A stretch of DNA of 64,000 bases from Methylobacterium phyllostachyos (GCF_900103445.1 NZ_FNHS01000020.1:23490-87489); one strand, 5' to 3'. Counted from the stretch's first letter, positions 43,474 through 52,913 are shown. The notes: generated by a model from the sequence alone, not told the origin. Numbers and translations are program-made.

Positions 43474-44424
43474 ATGAGCGAGATCGCAATCGTCGGCGGC
43501 GGCCTGATGGGGCACGGCATCGCCCTGGTGCTGGCGCTCCACGGGCACGCCGTGCGGATCACCGACACGGCCCCTGAGACCCGCGCGCGCATCCCAGCCC
43601 TCATGGCCTCCGCGCTCGCGACGCTTCAGGAGGCCGGCGCCGCCCCGAAGGGTTGGGATGCCGAAAGGCTCGGTCGAGCGGTCCGGGTCGAGGCGGAGCT
43701 CGAACCGGCTGTGGCGGGCGCGGACCTCGTGATCGAGGCGATCACCGAGAACCCGGAGGCCAAGCGCGCCCTCTTCACAGACCTCGACCGGCTCTGCGCG
43801 GCCGACACGATCCTCGCCAGCAACACCAGCTACCTCGACGTCTTTCCGCTGATCCCCGCAGCGCGGCAGACGCGGGCGCTGATCCTGCACTGGTACACGC
43901 CGCCCTACATCGTCGACCTCGTCGACGTGGTGCCGGGCCCCGGCACCGATCCGGCCATCGTCGCCGCGATGGCCGATCTGGTGCGCGGCCTCGGCCAGGT
44001 GCCGATCGTGCTGAAGCGCTTTATCCCGGGCTACATCGCCAACCGGATCCAGTCGGCGATCAGCGCCGAGGTGTACAGCCTGCTCGACGACGGGATCGCC
44101 TCGCCCCGGGAGATCGACGACGCGATCATCCACGGCCTCTCTTTACGCATCCCGATCCTCGGCCACCTCGCCAAGGCCGACTTCACCGGGCTGGAGCTGA
44201 CGCAGCGGGCGATGGCGAATGCGAGCTACGTGCCCGCACGGCCCCGGGCGCGCTCCGAGACCCTAGACGCCCTCTGCGCCGAAGGCCGGACCGGAGTGAT
44301 GGCCGGCAAGGGCTATTTCGACTGGGGCGGCAGCCCGCCGGAAGAGCTGTTCCGCGAGCGCGACCGCAAGCTCCTGGCGCTCAAGGCCGCGATGGCCACG
44401 ATCGGCCGGATGGAGGGTACATGA
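43474..44424 (+). CDS. 3-hydroxyacyl-CoA dehydrogenase family protein
   Basis: The 316-aa NAD-dependent enzyme has the Rossmann motif VGGGLMGHGIALVLALHG, ASNTSYLDV, catalytic His in LILHWYTPPYIVDLVDVVPG, and GYIANRIQSAI. Related short proteins include carnitine 3-dehydrogenase and lambda-crystallin-like enzymes that act on free hydroxy acids. Being encoded two genes from a beta-keto-acid cleavage enzyme makes a non-CoA 3-hydroxy acid a plausible substrate. Confidence 0.88.
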   Translation: MSEIAIVGGGLMGHGIALVLALHGHAVRITDTAPETRARIPALMASALATLQEAGAAPKGWDAERLGRAVRVEAELEPAVAGADLVIEAITENPEAKRALFTDLDRLCAADTILASNTSYLDVFPLIPAARQTRALILHWYTPPYIVDLVDVVPGPGTDPAIVAAMADLVRGLGQVPIVLKRFIPGYIANRIQSAISAEVYSLLDDGIASPREIDDAIIHGLSLRIPILGHLAKADFTGLELTQRAMANASYVPARPRARSETLDALCAEGRTGVMAGKGYFDWGGSPPEELFRERDRKLLALKAAMATIGRMEGT

Positions 44425-45179
44425 TCGGGGCGGATCTCACCGGACGGCGCGTCCTCGTCACCGGGGCCTCGTCGGGCATCGGCCTCGCGACGGTGGCGAT
44501 GTTCGCGCGCAACGGCGCCACGGTGGCGCTGAACCACCTGCCCGACGATGCCCGTGGCTCCGAAGAGGCCGGGCGGCTCGCCGGGGCAGGGTTTTCCGTC
44601 ATCGCCCTGCCGGGGGATGTCTCCGAGCCCGGCGACGCCGAGGCGATGGTGGCGGCCGGGATCGCGCAGCTCGGCGGCCTCGACGTGCTCGTCAACAATG
44701 CCGGCACGGCCGGCACCACCACCCCCATCGCGTTCGAGGACCTCGACGCGATGACCGAGGATTTCTGGGCCACGATCCTGGCGACCAACCTGCTCGGGCC
44801 GTTCCGCTGCGCCCGGGCCGCGGCGCCGACGCTCAAGGCGAGCCGCGGCGCTATCGTCAACACCGCGTCGGTCGCCGGGCTCGGGCGGCGGGGCTCCTCG
44901 GTCGCCTACTCGGCCAGCAAGGCCGGGCTGATCAACCTCACCCGCAGCCTCGCCCGGGCGCTGGCCCCCGACGTGCGGGTCAACGCGGTGGCGCCCGGCC
45001 TCGTCGCCACGCCCTGGACCGACCCCTGGCCGGAGGCCCGCAAGGCCGCGACGGTGCAGCACACGATGCTCCGCCGCATGGCCCGGCCGGAGGATATCGC
45101 CGAGACTATCTTCTTCCTCGCGGCGGGCGCCGCCTACATCACCGGCGAGACCATCACGGTCGATGGCGGGGTCCTGTGA
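44421..45179 (+). CDS. Short-chain dehydrogenase/reductase (FabG-like)
   Basis: The 252-aa SDR has VTGASSGIGLAT, NNAGTAG, Ser in NTASVAGLG, YSASK and a C-terminal ITGETITVDGGVL. Its start overlaps the dehydrogenase stop and its stop overlaps the possible GTG of the next gene, so it is tightly within the operon. Substrate unknown; a hydroxyl-to-keto step in the same pathway is likely. Confidence 0.9.
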   Translation: MIGADLTGRRVLVTGASSGIGLATVAMFARNGATVALNHLPDDARGSEEAGRLAGAGFSVIALPGDVSEPGDAEAMVAAGIAQLGGLDVLVNNAGTAGTTTPIAFEDLDAMTEDFWATILATNLLGPFRCARAAAPTLKASRGAIVNTASVAGLGRRGSSVAYSASKAGLINLTRSLARALAPDVRVNAVAPGLVATPWTDPWPEARKAATVQHTMLRRMARPEDIAETIFFLAAGAAYITGETITVDGGVL

Positions 45180-45196
45180 GCGCGGGGAGACGCGAG

Positions 45197-46084
45197 ATGT
45201 CGAGCACCACCGTCATCACCTGCGCCCTCACGGGCTCGTTCGACACGCCGAAGAAGAACCCGGCCGTGCCGGTGAGCCCCGAGGCGATCGCGCGATCCGC
45301 CCTAGAGGCGGCCTCCGCCGGGGCCGCGGTGGTCCACATCCATGTCCGCGATCCCGCGACCGCCGCGCCCAGCATGGAACTCGCCCATTACCGCGAGGTC
45401 GTGGAGCGGATCCGCGAGAAGAACGATTCCGTGATCCTCAACCTGACCACGGGGGCGGGGGGCCGGTTCGTGCCGGGCGATCCCGATCCGGCGACGGCCG
45501 GCCCCGGCACGACCTTCGTGAGCCCGGAGGCCCGGACCCGGCACGTCGCGGCTTTGCGGCCGGAGATCTGCACCCTCGACATCGCCACGATGAATTTCGG
45601 CGAGCACCTGTTCCTCAACACCCCTGGCCATCTGCGAGCCATGGCGGGGCAGATCCGGGAGGCGGGCGTGAAGCCCGAGATCGAGGTGTTCGACCTCGGC
45701 CAGATCGAGCTGGCCCGCCACCTGATCGCCGAGGGGCATCTGGCGCGCCCGCCCCTGTTCCAGATCTGCCTCGGCATCCCCTGGGGGGCGCCTGCGACAC
45801 CCGAGGCGCTGGTGGCGATGCGGGCGCGGCTGCCGGAGGATGCGATCTGGTCGGCCTTCGGGATCGGGCGAGAGGAATTTCCGATCCTCGCGGTGGCGGC
45901 CGGGATGGGCGGGAACGTCCGGGTCGGGCTGGAGGACAACCTGTACCTGTCGAAGGGCCGGCTCGCGCCGAGCAACGCCGCCCTGGTGGAGAAGGCGGTG
46001 AGCCTGCTGGCCCATATCGACCGCGAGCCGGCGACGCCCGATCAGGCGCGGGCGATGTTTGGATTGGCGCCGCGGGGGCAATGA
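45197..46084 (+). CDS. Beta-keto-acid cleavage enzyme (BKACE, DUF849)
   Basis: The 295-aa product is a BKACE enzyme, which uses Zn2+ and acetyl-CoA to split a 3-keto acid into an acyl-CoA and acetoacetate (lysine 3-keto-5-aminohexanoate cleavage enzyme is the prototype). Visible features: VITCALTGSFDTPKKNPAVPVSP, the metal motif VVHIHVRDP, a conserved Glu in ELAHYREVVERIRE, LNLTTGAGG, and GNVRVGLEDNLYLSKG. ATG 45197 follows GGGGAG by 7 bases; GTG 45176 is the alternative. The specificity is not readable from sequence. Confidence 0.9.
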   Translation: MSSTTVITCALTGSFDTPKKNPAVPVSPEAIARSALEAASAGAAVVHIHVRDPATAAPSMELAHYREVVERIREKNDSVILNLTTGAGGRFVPGDPDPATAGPGTTFVSPEARTRHVAALRPEICTLDIATMNFGEHLFLNTPGHLRAMAGQIREAGVKPEIEVFDLGQIELARHLIAEGHLARPPLFQICLGIPWGAPATPEALVAMRARLPEDAIWSAFGIGREEFPILAVAAGMGGNVRVGLEDNLYLSKGRLAPSNAALVEKAVSLLAHIDREPATPDQARAMFGLAPRGQ

Positions 46085-46093
46085 CCCGCGCGT

Positions 46094-46264
46094 CTCCCTC
46101 CCCCCTCTGCGGGGGAGGGAGACGCGCGGAGCGAGGCGGGAGAGGGGAGCCCGGGTTCAGGAAAGGGCGCGACCCTCACGCAGCACAGAGCCCTGTCCTA
46201 CACCGTCGCTCCCCTCTCCCGACCCCCTTCGGGGGCCACCCTCCCCCACAGAGGGGGGGAGGGA
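46094..46264. repeat. Type A palindromic element, copy 5
   Basis: The left arm starts CTCCCTCCCCCCTCTGCGG and the right arm ends CCCCCACAGAGGGGGGGAGG. The central part differs from other copies. It begins ten bases after the BKACE stop and separates it from the binding-protein gene. Confidence 0.88.
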
Positions 46265-46399
46265 AGAGCCGTAGCGCTTACGGATCTGCGGCATCCTCAC
46301 CCGCCCCCGTTTCAGCCGTGATCCCTCACGGATACTCTGTCTTCCGAGTCCGCGAGCGCCGATCAACGCCGCCGCGTTCCAAAAAACAGGGAGAGAGAC

Positions 46400-47629
46400 A
46401 TGACGCTCCGCCACCGCGCCGCGGCGCTGCTCGGGAGTCTGTGCGCGCTCGGCGCCGGCGCGGCGCTCGCGGCCGACCGCGTGCCGGTGAAGATCGGCGT
46501 GCTGAACGACCGCTCCGGCGTCTACTTCGACTCCACCGGCGAGGGCTCGGTGGTCGCCGCCCGCATGGCGGTCGAGGATTTCAAGCCCGCGGACCATGGG
46601 CTGACGGTCGAGGTCGTCGCCGCCGACCACCAGAACAAGCCCGATGTCGGCGCCTCGATCACCCGGCAATGGTACGACCGCGACGGCGTGGACGCGGTGT
46701 TCGACGTGCCGACCTCCTCGGTAGCGCTCGCCATCGCGCAGATCACCAAGGAGAAGAACAAGGCCTTCATCAACTCGGGCGGCGGCACCGCCGACCTCAC
46801 CGGGCCGGCCTGCACGCCCAACACCGTGCACTGGACCTACGACACCGCGGCGCTTGCCAACGGCACCGGCAAGGCGATGCTCAAGCGTGGCGGCAAGAGC
46901 TGGTACTTCATCACCGCCGACTACGCCTTCGGCTTGGCGCTCGAGCGCGACACCAAGGCGGTGGTGGAGAAGAACGGCGGCAGGGTCGTCGGCGGCGTGC
47001 GCACGCCGTTCCCGAACCCGGACTTCTCCTCGTTCCTGCTCCAGGCCCAGGCCTCGGGCGCCCAGGTGATCGGGCTCGCGGATGCCGGGCTGGATGCTGC
47101 CAACGCCATCAAGCAGGCGCACGAATTCGGCATCCGCCAGGGCGGCCAGTCGCTGGCCGCCCTGCTGATCGCCATCACCGACATCCATTCGCTCGGCCTG
47201 GAGGTGGCGCAGGGGCTCGACTTCACCGCCTCGTTCTACTGGGACCTCAACGCCGGCACCCGGGCCTTCTCGGAACGCTTCGAGAAGCGGATGCCCGGCA
47301 AGAAGCCGACCTCGTATCAGGCGGGCGTCTACGCCAGCACGCTGCACTACCTGAAGGCGGTGGCGGCCCTGCACTCGGCCAAGGACGGCGCCGCCGTGGT
47401 CGCCAAGATGAAGGAGCTACCCACCGACGACCCGCTGTTCGGCAAGGGCACGATCCGGCCGGACGGCCGCAAGATCCATCCGATGTACCTGTTCGAGGCC
47501 AAGACGCCCGCCGAGTCGAAGGGGGAGTGGGACCTCTACAAGGTGCTGGAGACGATCCCGGCTGAGCAGGCCTTCCGCCCGATGAGCGAGGGCGGCTGCC
47601 CGCTGGTCGCCGGCATGACGGGCAAGTAG
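46400..47629 (+). CDS. ABC transporter periplasmic substrate-binding protein (Leu/Ile/Val family)
   Basis: The 409-aa protein has a signal peptide (about 1-25, AALAAD) and a type I binding fold, with VKIGVLNDRSGVYFDSTGEGSVVAARMAVEDF and a disulfide-prone CTPNTVH region. GGGAGAGAGAC precedes the ATG. No permease genes follow, so it may share the importer at 37.3-42.2 kb, giving that transporter two binding proteins. This is inference. Confidence 0.9.
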   Translation: MTLRHRAAALLGSLCALGAGAALAADRVPVKIGVLNDRSGVYFDSTGEGSVVAARMAVEDFKPADHGLTVEVVAADHQNKPDVGASITRQWYDRDGVDAVFDVPTSSVALAIAQITKEKNKAFINSGGGTADLTGPACTPNTVHWTYDTAALANGTGKAMLKRGGKSWYFITADYAFGLALERDTKAVVEKNGGRVVGGVRTPFPNPDFSSFLLQAQASGAQVIGLADAGLDAANAIKQAHEFGIRQGGQSLAALLIAITDIHSLGLEVAQGLDFTASFYWDLNAGTRAFSERFEKRMPGKKPTSYQAGVYASTLHYLKAVAALHSAKDGAAVVAKMKELPTDDPLFGKGTIRPDGRKIHPMYLFEAKTPAESKGEWDLYKVLETIPAEQAFRPMSEGGCPLVAGMTGK

Positions 47630-47655
47630 GGGTCTTCGGCGCTCGCGCCGCGTGC

Positions 47656-47797
47656 TCTCCTCCCCCGTGTGGGGAGGAGTTGGAGGTGGGGGTGGTTCAG
47701 GATTGAGCGATCCGGTGCCTCCTGCACCACCCCCACCCTTCACCCTCCCCACAAGCTCGAGCGATCCCGGGCAGGCCCGGGATCGCCAGGGGAGGGG
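47656..47797. repeat. Type B palindromic element, copy 3 (divergent)
   Basis: CTCCTCCCCCGTGTGGGGAGGAG begins near 47656. GGAGGTGGGGGTGGTTCAGGA pairs with TCCTGCACCACCCCCACC. The right half carries an additional hairpin CGATCCCGGGCAGGCCCGGGATCG (47762-47785, by position). It sits between two convergent genes and could stop transcription from both sides. Confidence 0.78.
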
Positions 47798-47819
47798 AAA
47801 GCACCGGTCAAAGCCTTTC

Positions 47820-48701
47820 TTACTTCGCCCCGATCCGGTCCAGGGCCGCCACCGCGTCGTCGGGAAGGTTGAGCTCGGCCGCCGCGAGGTTCTCGCGCAG
47901 GTGGCTGAGCGAGGACGTCCCCGGGATCAGCAGGATGTTGGGCGACCGGCGCAGCAGCCACGCGAGCGCCACCTGCATCGCCGTCGCGCGGAGCCCCGCC
48001 GCCACCGCCGACAGGGTGTCCGATTGCAACGGGCTGAACCCGCCCAGCGGAAAGAACGGCACGTAGGCCGTGCCGGCCGCCGCCAGGTCGTCGATGAAGG
48101 CGTCGTCGCCCCGGTGCGCGAGATTGTACTGGTTCTGCACGCAGACGATGTCGGTGATCCGCCGCCCCTCGGCGACCTGACGCGGCGTGGCGTTGCTCAG
48201 GCCGATCCGGCGGATCAGCCCCTGCCGCTGGAGATCCGCCAGCACGGTGAGCGGCGCCTCGATCGGGCCCTCTGCCGGCCCGTGGACATTGAACATCAGG
48301 CGCAGGTTGACCACGTCGAGGGCATCGACGCCGAGGTTGCGCAGGTTGTCGTGGACCGCCTGGGTCAGCTCCGCGGCCGAGAAGGCTGGGTTCCACGAGG
48401 CGTCGGCCCCGCGCTTGGCGCCGATCTTGGTGACGATCACGAGATCGTCCGGATAGGGATGCAGCGCCTCGCGGATGATCTGGTTGGTGACGTGCGGCCC
48501 GTAGAAGTCGCTGGTGTCGATGTGGTCGACGCCCGCAGCCACGGCCGCGCGCAGCACCGCCACCGCTTCGGCGCGGTCCTTCGGCGGCCCGAACACGCCG
48601 GGTCCGGCGAGCTGCATGGCCCCGTAGCCTAGCCGCTTCACGGTCCGGTCACCGAGCTGGAACGTGCCGGCCTGCGCAATATCCGCGGTGCTATCGGTCA
48701 T
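47820..48701 (-). CDS. Aldo/keto reductase
   Basis: The 293-aa TIM-barrel reductase has HIDTSDFYGPHVTNQIIREAL, with the catalytic Asp and Tyr, and VTKIGAKRG, with the lysine. Where most members have a catalytic His, it has VVNLRL, like the YdbC/pyridoxal-reductase-like subgroup. NADPH-binding residues are in LLIPGTSSLSHLRENLAA. AGGAGA lies 6 bases before the ATG. It is divergent from a LysR gene 92 bases away that probably regulates it. Confidence 0.9.
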   Translation of the reverse strand: MTDSTADIAQAGTFQLGDRTVKRLGYGAMQLAGPGVFGPPKDRAEAVAVLRAAVAAGVDHIDTSDFYGPHVTNQIIREALHPYPDDLVIVTKIGAKRGADASWNPAFSAAELTQAVHDNLRNLGVDALDVVNLRLMFNVHGPAEGPIEAPLTVLADLQRQGLIRRIGLSNATPRQVAEGRRITDIVCVQNQYNLAHRGDDAFIDDLAAAGTAYVPFFPLGGFSPLQSDTLSAVAAGLRATAMQVALAWLLRRSPNILLIPGTSSLSHLRENLAAAELNLPDDAVAALDRIGAK

Positions 48702-48793
48702 GGCGAATCTCCTGTTGGCGCCCCGGATGTAGACGGCATGGATTGCGCCGATAAGCCGTGACGATCGGCACGGGCCGTGCGCATTCTCGAACA

Positions 48794-49714
48794 ATGACGC
48801 AGGATCTCGCGGACCTCACCGCCTTCGTGACCGTGGCGCGGGCCGGCGGTTTTCGCGATGGCGCCCGTGCCGGGGGCCGGAGCGCGTCGAGCCTGAGCGA
48901 GGCCGTGCGCCGGCTGGAGGCGGGCTTGGGCGTGCGCCTCCTGAACCGCACCACCCGCAGCGTCGCCCCCACGGAGGCGGGCGCCCGCCTGCTCGAACGG
49001 CTCGGCCCGGCGCTGGCCGAGGTGGCGTCCGCCCTCGACGTGGTGAACGGGTTCCGCGACCGGCCGGCCGGAACGCTCCGGCTGAACGTGCCCCTGAGCG
49101 TGGCCCGGCTGGTCCTGCCCGCGCTCGTACCGCCCTTCCTGGCGGCCTATCCGGAGATCCGCCTGGAGGTGGTGGTCGAGGACGGGTTCGTGGATGTGCT
49201 CGCGGCGGGCTGCGACGCCGGCATCCGCTACGACGAGCGGCTGGAGCAGGACATGATCGCCGTGCCGATCGGCCCGCGGCGGCAACGCTTCGCCACCGCG
49301 GCGGCGCCGGCCTATCTCGACCGGCGCGGCCGGCCGGAGCATCCGCGCGACCTCCTCGCCCATGCCTGCCTGCTCGGCCGGTTCCCCAGCGGCGCCCTGA
49401 CGGCGCCCTGGGAGTTCGAGCGGGATGGAGCCATCGTCCGGGTGGACCCGACCGGGCCGCTGATCGTGCGGGTCGGCGCCAGCGACCTCACAATCGAGGC
49501 CGCGATCGCCGGCACCGGGGTCATCCACCTGTTCGAGGACTGGCTGCGGCCGCATCTCGACAGCGGCGCCCTGGAACCGGTGCTGGAGCCCTGGTGGCAG
49601 GACTTTTTCGGCCCGTTCCTCTACTATCCGGGCCGGCGACACCTGCCGGCGCCCCTGCGCGCCTTCGTGGATTTCGTCGGCGCGCAGGGGTCGCGCGCTA
49701 GAACCGCAGGGTGA
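48794..49714 (+). CDS. LysR-family transcriptional regulator
   Basis: The 306-aa product has the N-terminal winged helix-turn-helix (ADLTAFVTVARAGGFRDGAR ... RRLEAGLGVRLLNRTTRSVAPTEAG) and a C-terminal effector domain (about 90-300). The intergenic region shared with the aldo/keto reductase is short, as is usual for a LysR regulator and its target. The last 17 bases overlap the end of the convergent autotransporter gene. Confidence 0.92.
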   Translation: MTQDLADLTAFVTVARAGGFRDGARAGGRSASSLSEAVRRLEAGLGVRLLNRTTRSVAPTEAGARLLERLGPALAEVASALDVVNGFRDRPAGTLRLNVPLSVARLVLPALVPPFLAAYPEIRLEVVVEDGFVDVLAAGCDAGIRYDERLEQDMIAVPIGPRRQRFATAAAPAYLDRRGRPEHPRDLLAHACLLGRFPSGALTAPWEFERDGAIVRVDPTGPLIVRVGASDLTIEAAIAGTGVIHLFEDWLRPHLDSGALEPVLEPWWQDFFGPFLYYPGRRHLPAPLRAFVDFVGAQGSRARTAG

Positions 49715-52700
49715 AGTTACCCTTCACCGCCTGATCCTGCGCCTGGGCGCCAGTCTGGCCCGTGTAGGCCACGCCCAGCGTCGCGTTCGGCGCAACCGCC
49801 AGATCGAGCCCGACCTGCGCCACCAGCGCGTCCCGGTCGATCGGAACGCCCGCGCTCAGGAACGCCGGGCCGCCCGCGCCGAACCGCAGCAAGGCCGTCG
49901 GCACCACATCCCCGAACGCACGCCGGTAGCCCACAAGACCCCGCAGCGTCACAGGCAGCCCAAGCCCCAGATCCAGGCTCGTCTGCGCCCGCACCCCCGC
50001 GGTCACCGCGCCCAGGTCGTAGTCCCGCGCGAAGCTCGCCAGCGCGGCCGCACCCCCGGCCTCGGCAAACCCGTTGCGCCGGATCCCGACATACGCTCCG
50101 CCCACGAACGGCTCGACGTAGCTCGCCGCCGGCTGCACCGCGACCGCCGCCCCGTCCTTCGACACCAGAGCCGCCACCGCCGGCTCACCCAGCGGGATCT
50201 TCCAGCCGATCTCACCGAAGCCCTGCACGGTGTAGCCGCCGCCATGCCCGCTCAGCGTGTCCGACAGCCCGTACGCCACCGCCCGCCGCGTGTGCGTGTC
50301 GGTGTCGGCGTAGATGGCCCCCAGCCGCAGCGACAGCGGCCCGACCTCGGTGCCGCCATACACGCCGCCGAACCCGCTCTTCAGCGTCGCGCTCTCCGCC
50401 CGGCTCATGCCGCCGACCCGGCCGGCGCTGTCGAGAGACGCCTCCGTGTAGCCGCCGACCACGCCGAAGCGCAGCCCGCTGGGGAGTCGCACGTCCGCGC
50501 CCGCGGCAAAGCCCGCGATCTGCCGGTCGAGGTCGAACGCGTTGCCGCCGCTGTTCGCCGTGCCGAACGCGCCGAAGCCCTGGCCCCACAGCCCGAACAC
50601 CTGCGGATCGAGGGTCCGCACCGGCACGTTCGCCACCACCGGAGGCCGGCCCGGCAGGTCGGCCGTGTAGGTGGACGGCAGGTTGCCGTAGTCGAGCCCG
50701 GTGCCGGGAGTGCCCCAGCGCAGCCGGTCGAGCACCGCCTCGCGCACGAAGAAGGCGGTCTCGTAGGCCGCCGAGACCGTGCTGGCGTGGATGTCACCGG
50801 CGAGCGCCCGGAAGCCGGCATCGGCCTCGGTGGTGGTGAAGGCGACCGCCGCGTCGAACAGCCGGCCGGCACCGGCCGCCTGAACGGCGTTGGCCGCGGC
50901 CCAGCCGTTGCGGCTGGTGGCGGAGGCTGAGAACGGCACGTCGTTGCGGGTGAGCGTCAGGTCGACTTCGTTGGGCAGGTAGCGCAGGCCCGGGGAGAGG
51001 AAGGCGAGGTTCGAGGTCACGCCGGCGAACTGTCCGGAGACGCCGCCTGCGGCCGACAGGATGGTGTAGGTGGTGCGCGGGTTGTAGCTGCCCGAGGCGG
51101 CCAGCACCTGAACGGTGCCGCCCGAGAGGGCGGCGTTGCCGCCGGCGGTGATGCGGTCGGCCTGCCCGGCGGCGTTGGCCTCGACGCGGTAGGTCGAGCC
51201 GGGCGCGAAGGCGACGGGGCCGGTGACGGCGAGCGTGCCGATCGAGTTGCCCGGCGACACGGTGCCGCCCGACAGCGCGCTGATCCCGCCCACGACGCCC
51301 GTGCCGCCGAGATCCGCACCCTGCCAGACCGTCACGGTCGAGTTGGCGAGGGCGCCGTTCACCGCGAGTCGCCCGGCCTGAACCGTGGTGGCGCCGCTCA
51401 GCGTGCTGAGGCCGGTGAGCGTCAGGGTGCCCGCATTGGTCTTGGTGAGGGTGCCGGAGCCCGAGATGGCGTTGGCCAGGGTTCCGTCGGTGGATTGATC
51501 GATGACGAGGGCCGCGTTGTCGACGATCGCCCCCGTGCCGAAGGCGCCGGCATGGCCGACCAGCGTCCCGCCGCCGATCGTCGTGCCGCCCGCATAGGTG
51601 TTGGCGCCGGTCAGCACCAGCGTCCCGCTGCCGAGCTTCACGAGTCCGCCCGTGCCGCCGATGTCGTTGCGCCAGATATCGTAGGCCGAGAAGCTGCCCT
51701 TGGCGGCATCCATGGTGACGGTGACCGTGCCGTTGAAGGCGCCGTAGCCGTCGGCGGCGGCGAACAGGTTGATGCGGTCGTAGCCCATCCCATTGTCGAG
51801 GAAACCGCCGGACGGCAGCTCAGTGGTGGCGATCACGTCGCGCCGCTGCGCAGCGGTGAGATAGGGGAAGCGCGTCGCGAGCAGCGCCTCGGCGCCGGTC
51901 GGGACCACCGGCGGCAGGTCCGTCGGCCCGACCGACGGGAAGCCGTAGGTCAGGCGCGCCGTGTAGGCGGCCTTGTTGCGCGCGTAATCCGAGAAGCGAT
52001 CGGTGGCCGGATCGACGGCGCGGGCGCACCGCTCCAGCGGCCCGCCGCAGGCCTGGCTCAGGTAGCTCTGGGCCTGCGCGAAGGCCTCGCCGATGAGCGT
52101 CGCGTTGGCCGGGTCATTGAGCGCGCGGATGGCGAAATACGTCGCCAGCACGCGGCCGCCCATCACGTCGGTGGGCGAGTGCATGCCCGCCTCGATGCGG
52201 TTGTCGCCGAGTTCGCTCGCGCGGGTCAGCAGTTCCTGGAACCGCTGCGGGACCGCGTAGGCCAGCGCCATGGCCGAGAGGTAGGCGGCGTTGGTGTGGC
52301 CGCTCGGGAAGCCGCCGTCACTGGCCGGGTTCGGGCCCTTCTCGGGCACCAGGGAGGCCGGAACGACCCAGGCGAGGCTCTGGCCGTTCAGGCTCTGCCG
52401 CCAGGGGCGCCAATAGTTGTAGGCATCCTTGGCGGGGCTGGTGGAGGCGTTGTTCCGGAACGCGTTGACCAGCTGCACGACCTTCCCGAGGGGCGAAGTC
52501 GTCACGCCGGCGCCGGTGCCTTGATCGTTGTACTGTACGCGCGCCGTGGTCGCGTCGAAGGCCGGGATCGTGGTGGTCGCCCCGGCCCCCGCCCGGAAAG
52601 CCTGCGTCAGCGGCCCGAGGCCGTCGATGACGCTGTAGCTCTGGTTGCGGCGGTCGTCGTAATAGGCGGCGATCTCCTGATCGCGGGTCCGCTCGCGCGC

Positions 52701-52913
52701 CCGGTCGGCGACGATCTGGATGTTGCGCAGCAGGAGGGGCGCCCCGAGGGCCGTGGGCGTTCCGGTGTCGTAGGTCCGCCCGGGGACCCAGAGCCGGCTG
52801 AAGCCCGACAGGATGTCGACGCCGTTGCCGCGGCTGGCCGTCTGCGCCTGAGCGCTTGAACCGAGGACCGCAGCCAACATGGCGGCGGTCGAGACGCCGT
52901 GTCGTAATTTCAT
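49698..52913 (-). CDS. Autotransporter with PAP2-type acid phosphatase passenger
   Basis: The 1071-aa protein has a signal peptide (1-24). A PAP2/vanadium-haloperoxidase-like domain follows (about 60-265) with all three motifs: KDAYNYWRP (K162, R169), PSGH (203-206) and R239-x5-H245-x3-D249. Then come beta-helix repeats of the autotransporter-associated type (about 420-640; GSGTLVLTGANTYAGGTTI, SGSGTLTKTNAGTLTLTG) and a C-terminal beta-barrel (about 790-1071) ending in Phe. It is expected to display or release a phosphatase at the cell surface; the substrate is unknown. Confidence 0.9.
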   Translation of the reverse strand: MKLRHGVSTAAMLAAVLGSSAQAQTASRGNGVDILSGFSRLWVPGRTYDTGTPTALGAPLLLRNIQIVADRARERTRDQEIAAYYDDRRNQSYSVIDGLGPLTQAFRAGAGATTTIPAFDATTARVQYNDQGTGAGVTTSPLGKVVQLVNAFRNNASTSPAKDAYNYWRPWRQSLNGQSLAWVVPASLVPEKGPNPASDGGFPSGHTNAAYLSAMALAYAVPQRFQELLTRASELGDNRIEAGMHSPTDVMGGRVLATYFAIRALNDPANATLIGEAFAQAQSYLSQACGGPLERCARAVDPATDRFSDYARNKAAYTARLTYGFPSVGPTDLPPVVPTGAEALLATRFPYLTAAQRRDVIATTELPSGGFLDNGMGYDRINLFAAADGYGAFNGTVTVTMDAAKGSFSAYDIWRNDIGGTGGLVKLGSGTLVLTGANTYAGGTTIGGGTLVGHAGAFGTGAIVDNAALVIDQSTDGTLANAISGSGTLTKTNAGTLTLTGLSTLSGATTVQAGRLAVNGALANSTVTVWQGADLGGTGVVGGISALSGGTVSPGNSIGTLAVTGPVAFAPGSTYRVEANAAGQADRITAGGNAALSGGTVQVLAASGSYNPRTTYTILSAAGGVSGQFAGVTSNLAFLSPGLRYLPNEVDLTLTRNDVPFSASATSRNGWAAANAVQAAGAGRLFDAAVAFTTTEADAGFRALAGDIHASTVSAAYETAFFVREAVLDRLRWGTPGTGLDYGNLPSTYTADLPGRPPVVANVPVRTLDPQVFGLWGQGFGAFGTANSGGNAFDLDRQIAGFAAGADVRLPSGLRFGVVGGYTEASLDSAGRVGGMSRAESATLKSGFGGVYGGTEVGPLSLRLGAIYADTDTHTRRAVAYGLSDTLSGHGGGYTVQGFGEIGWKIPLGEPAVAALVSKDGAAVAVQPAASYVEPFVGGAYVGIRRNGFAEAGGAAALASFARDYDLGAVTAGVRAQTSLDLGLGLPVTLRGLVGYRRAFGDVVPTALLRFGAGGPAFLSAGVPIDRDALVAQVGLDLAVAPNATLGVAYTGQTGAQAQDQAVKGNFTLRF

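Noticed and set aside
9146..47797. Palindromic elements as a CRISPR array or as simple intrinsic terminators
   Set aside because: Copies are kilobases apart, have no regular spacers and no cas genes, and lack U-runs; several lie within coding frames.
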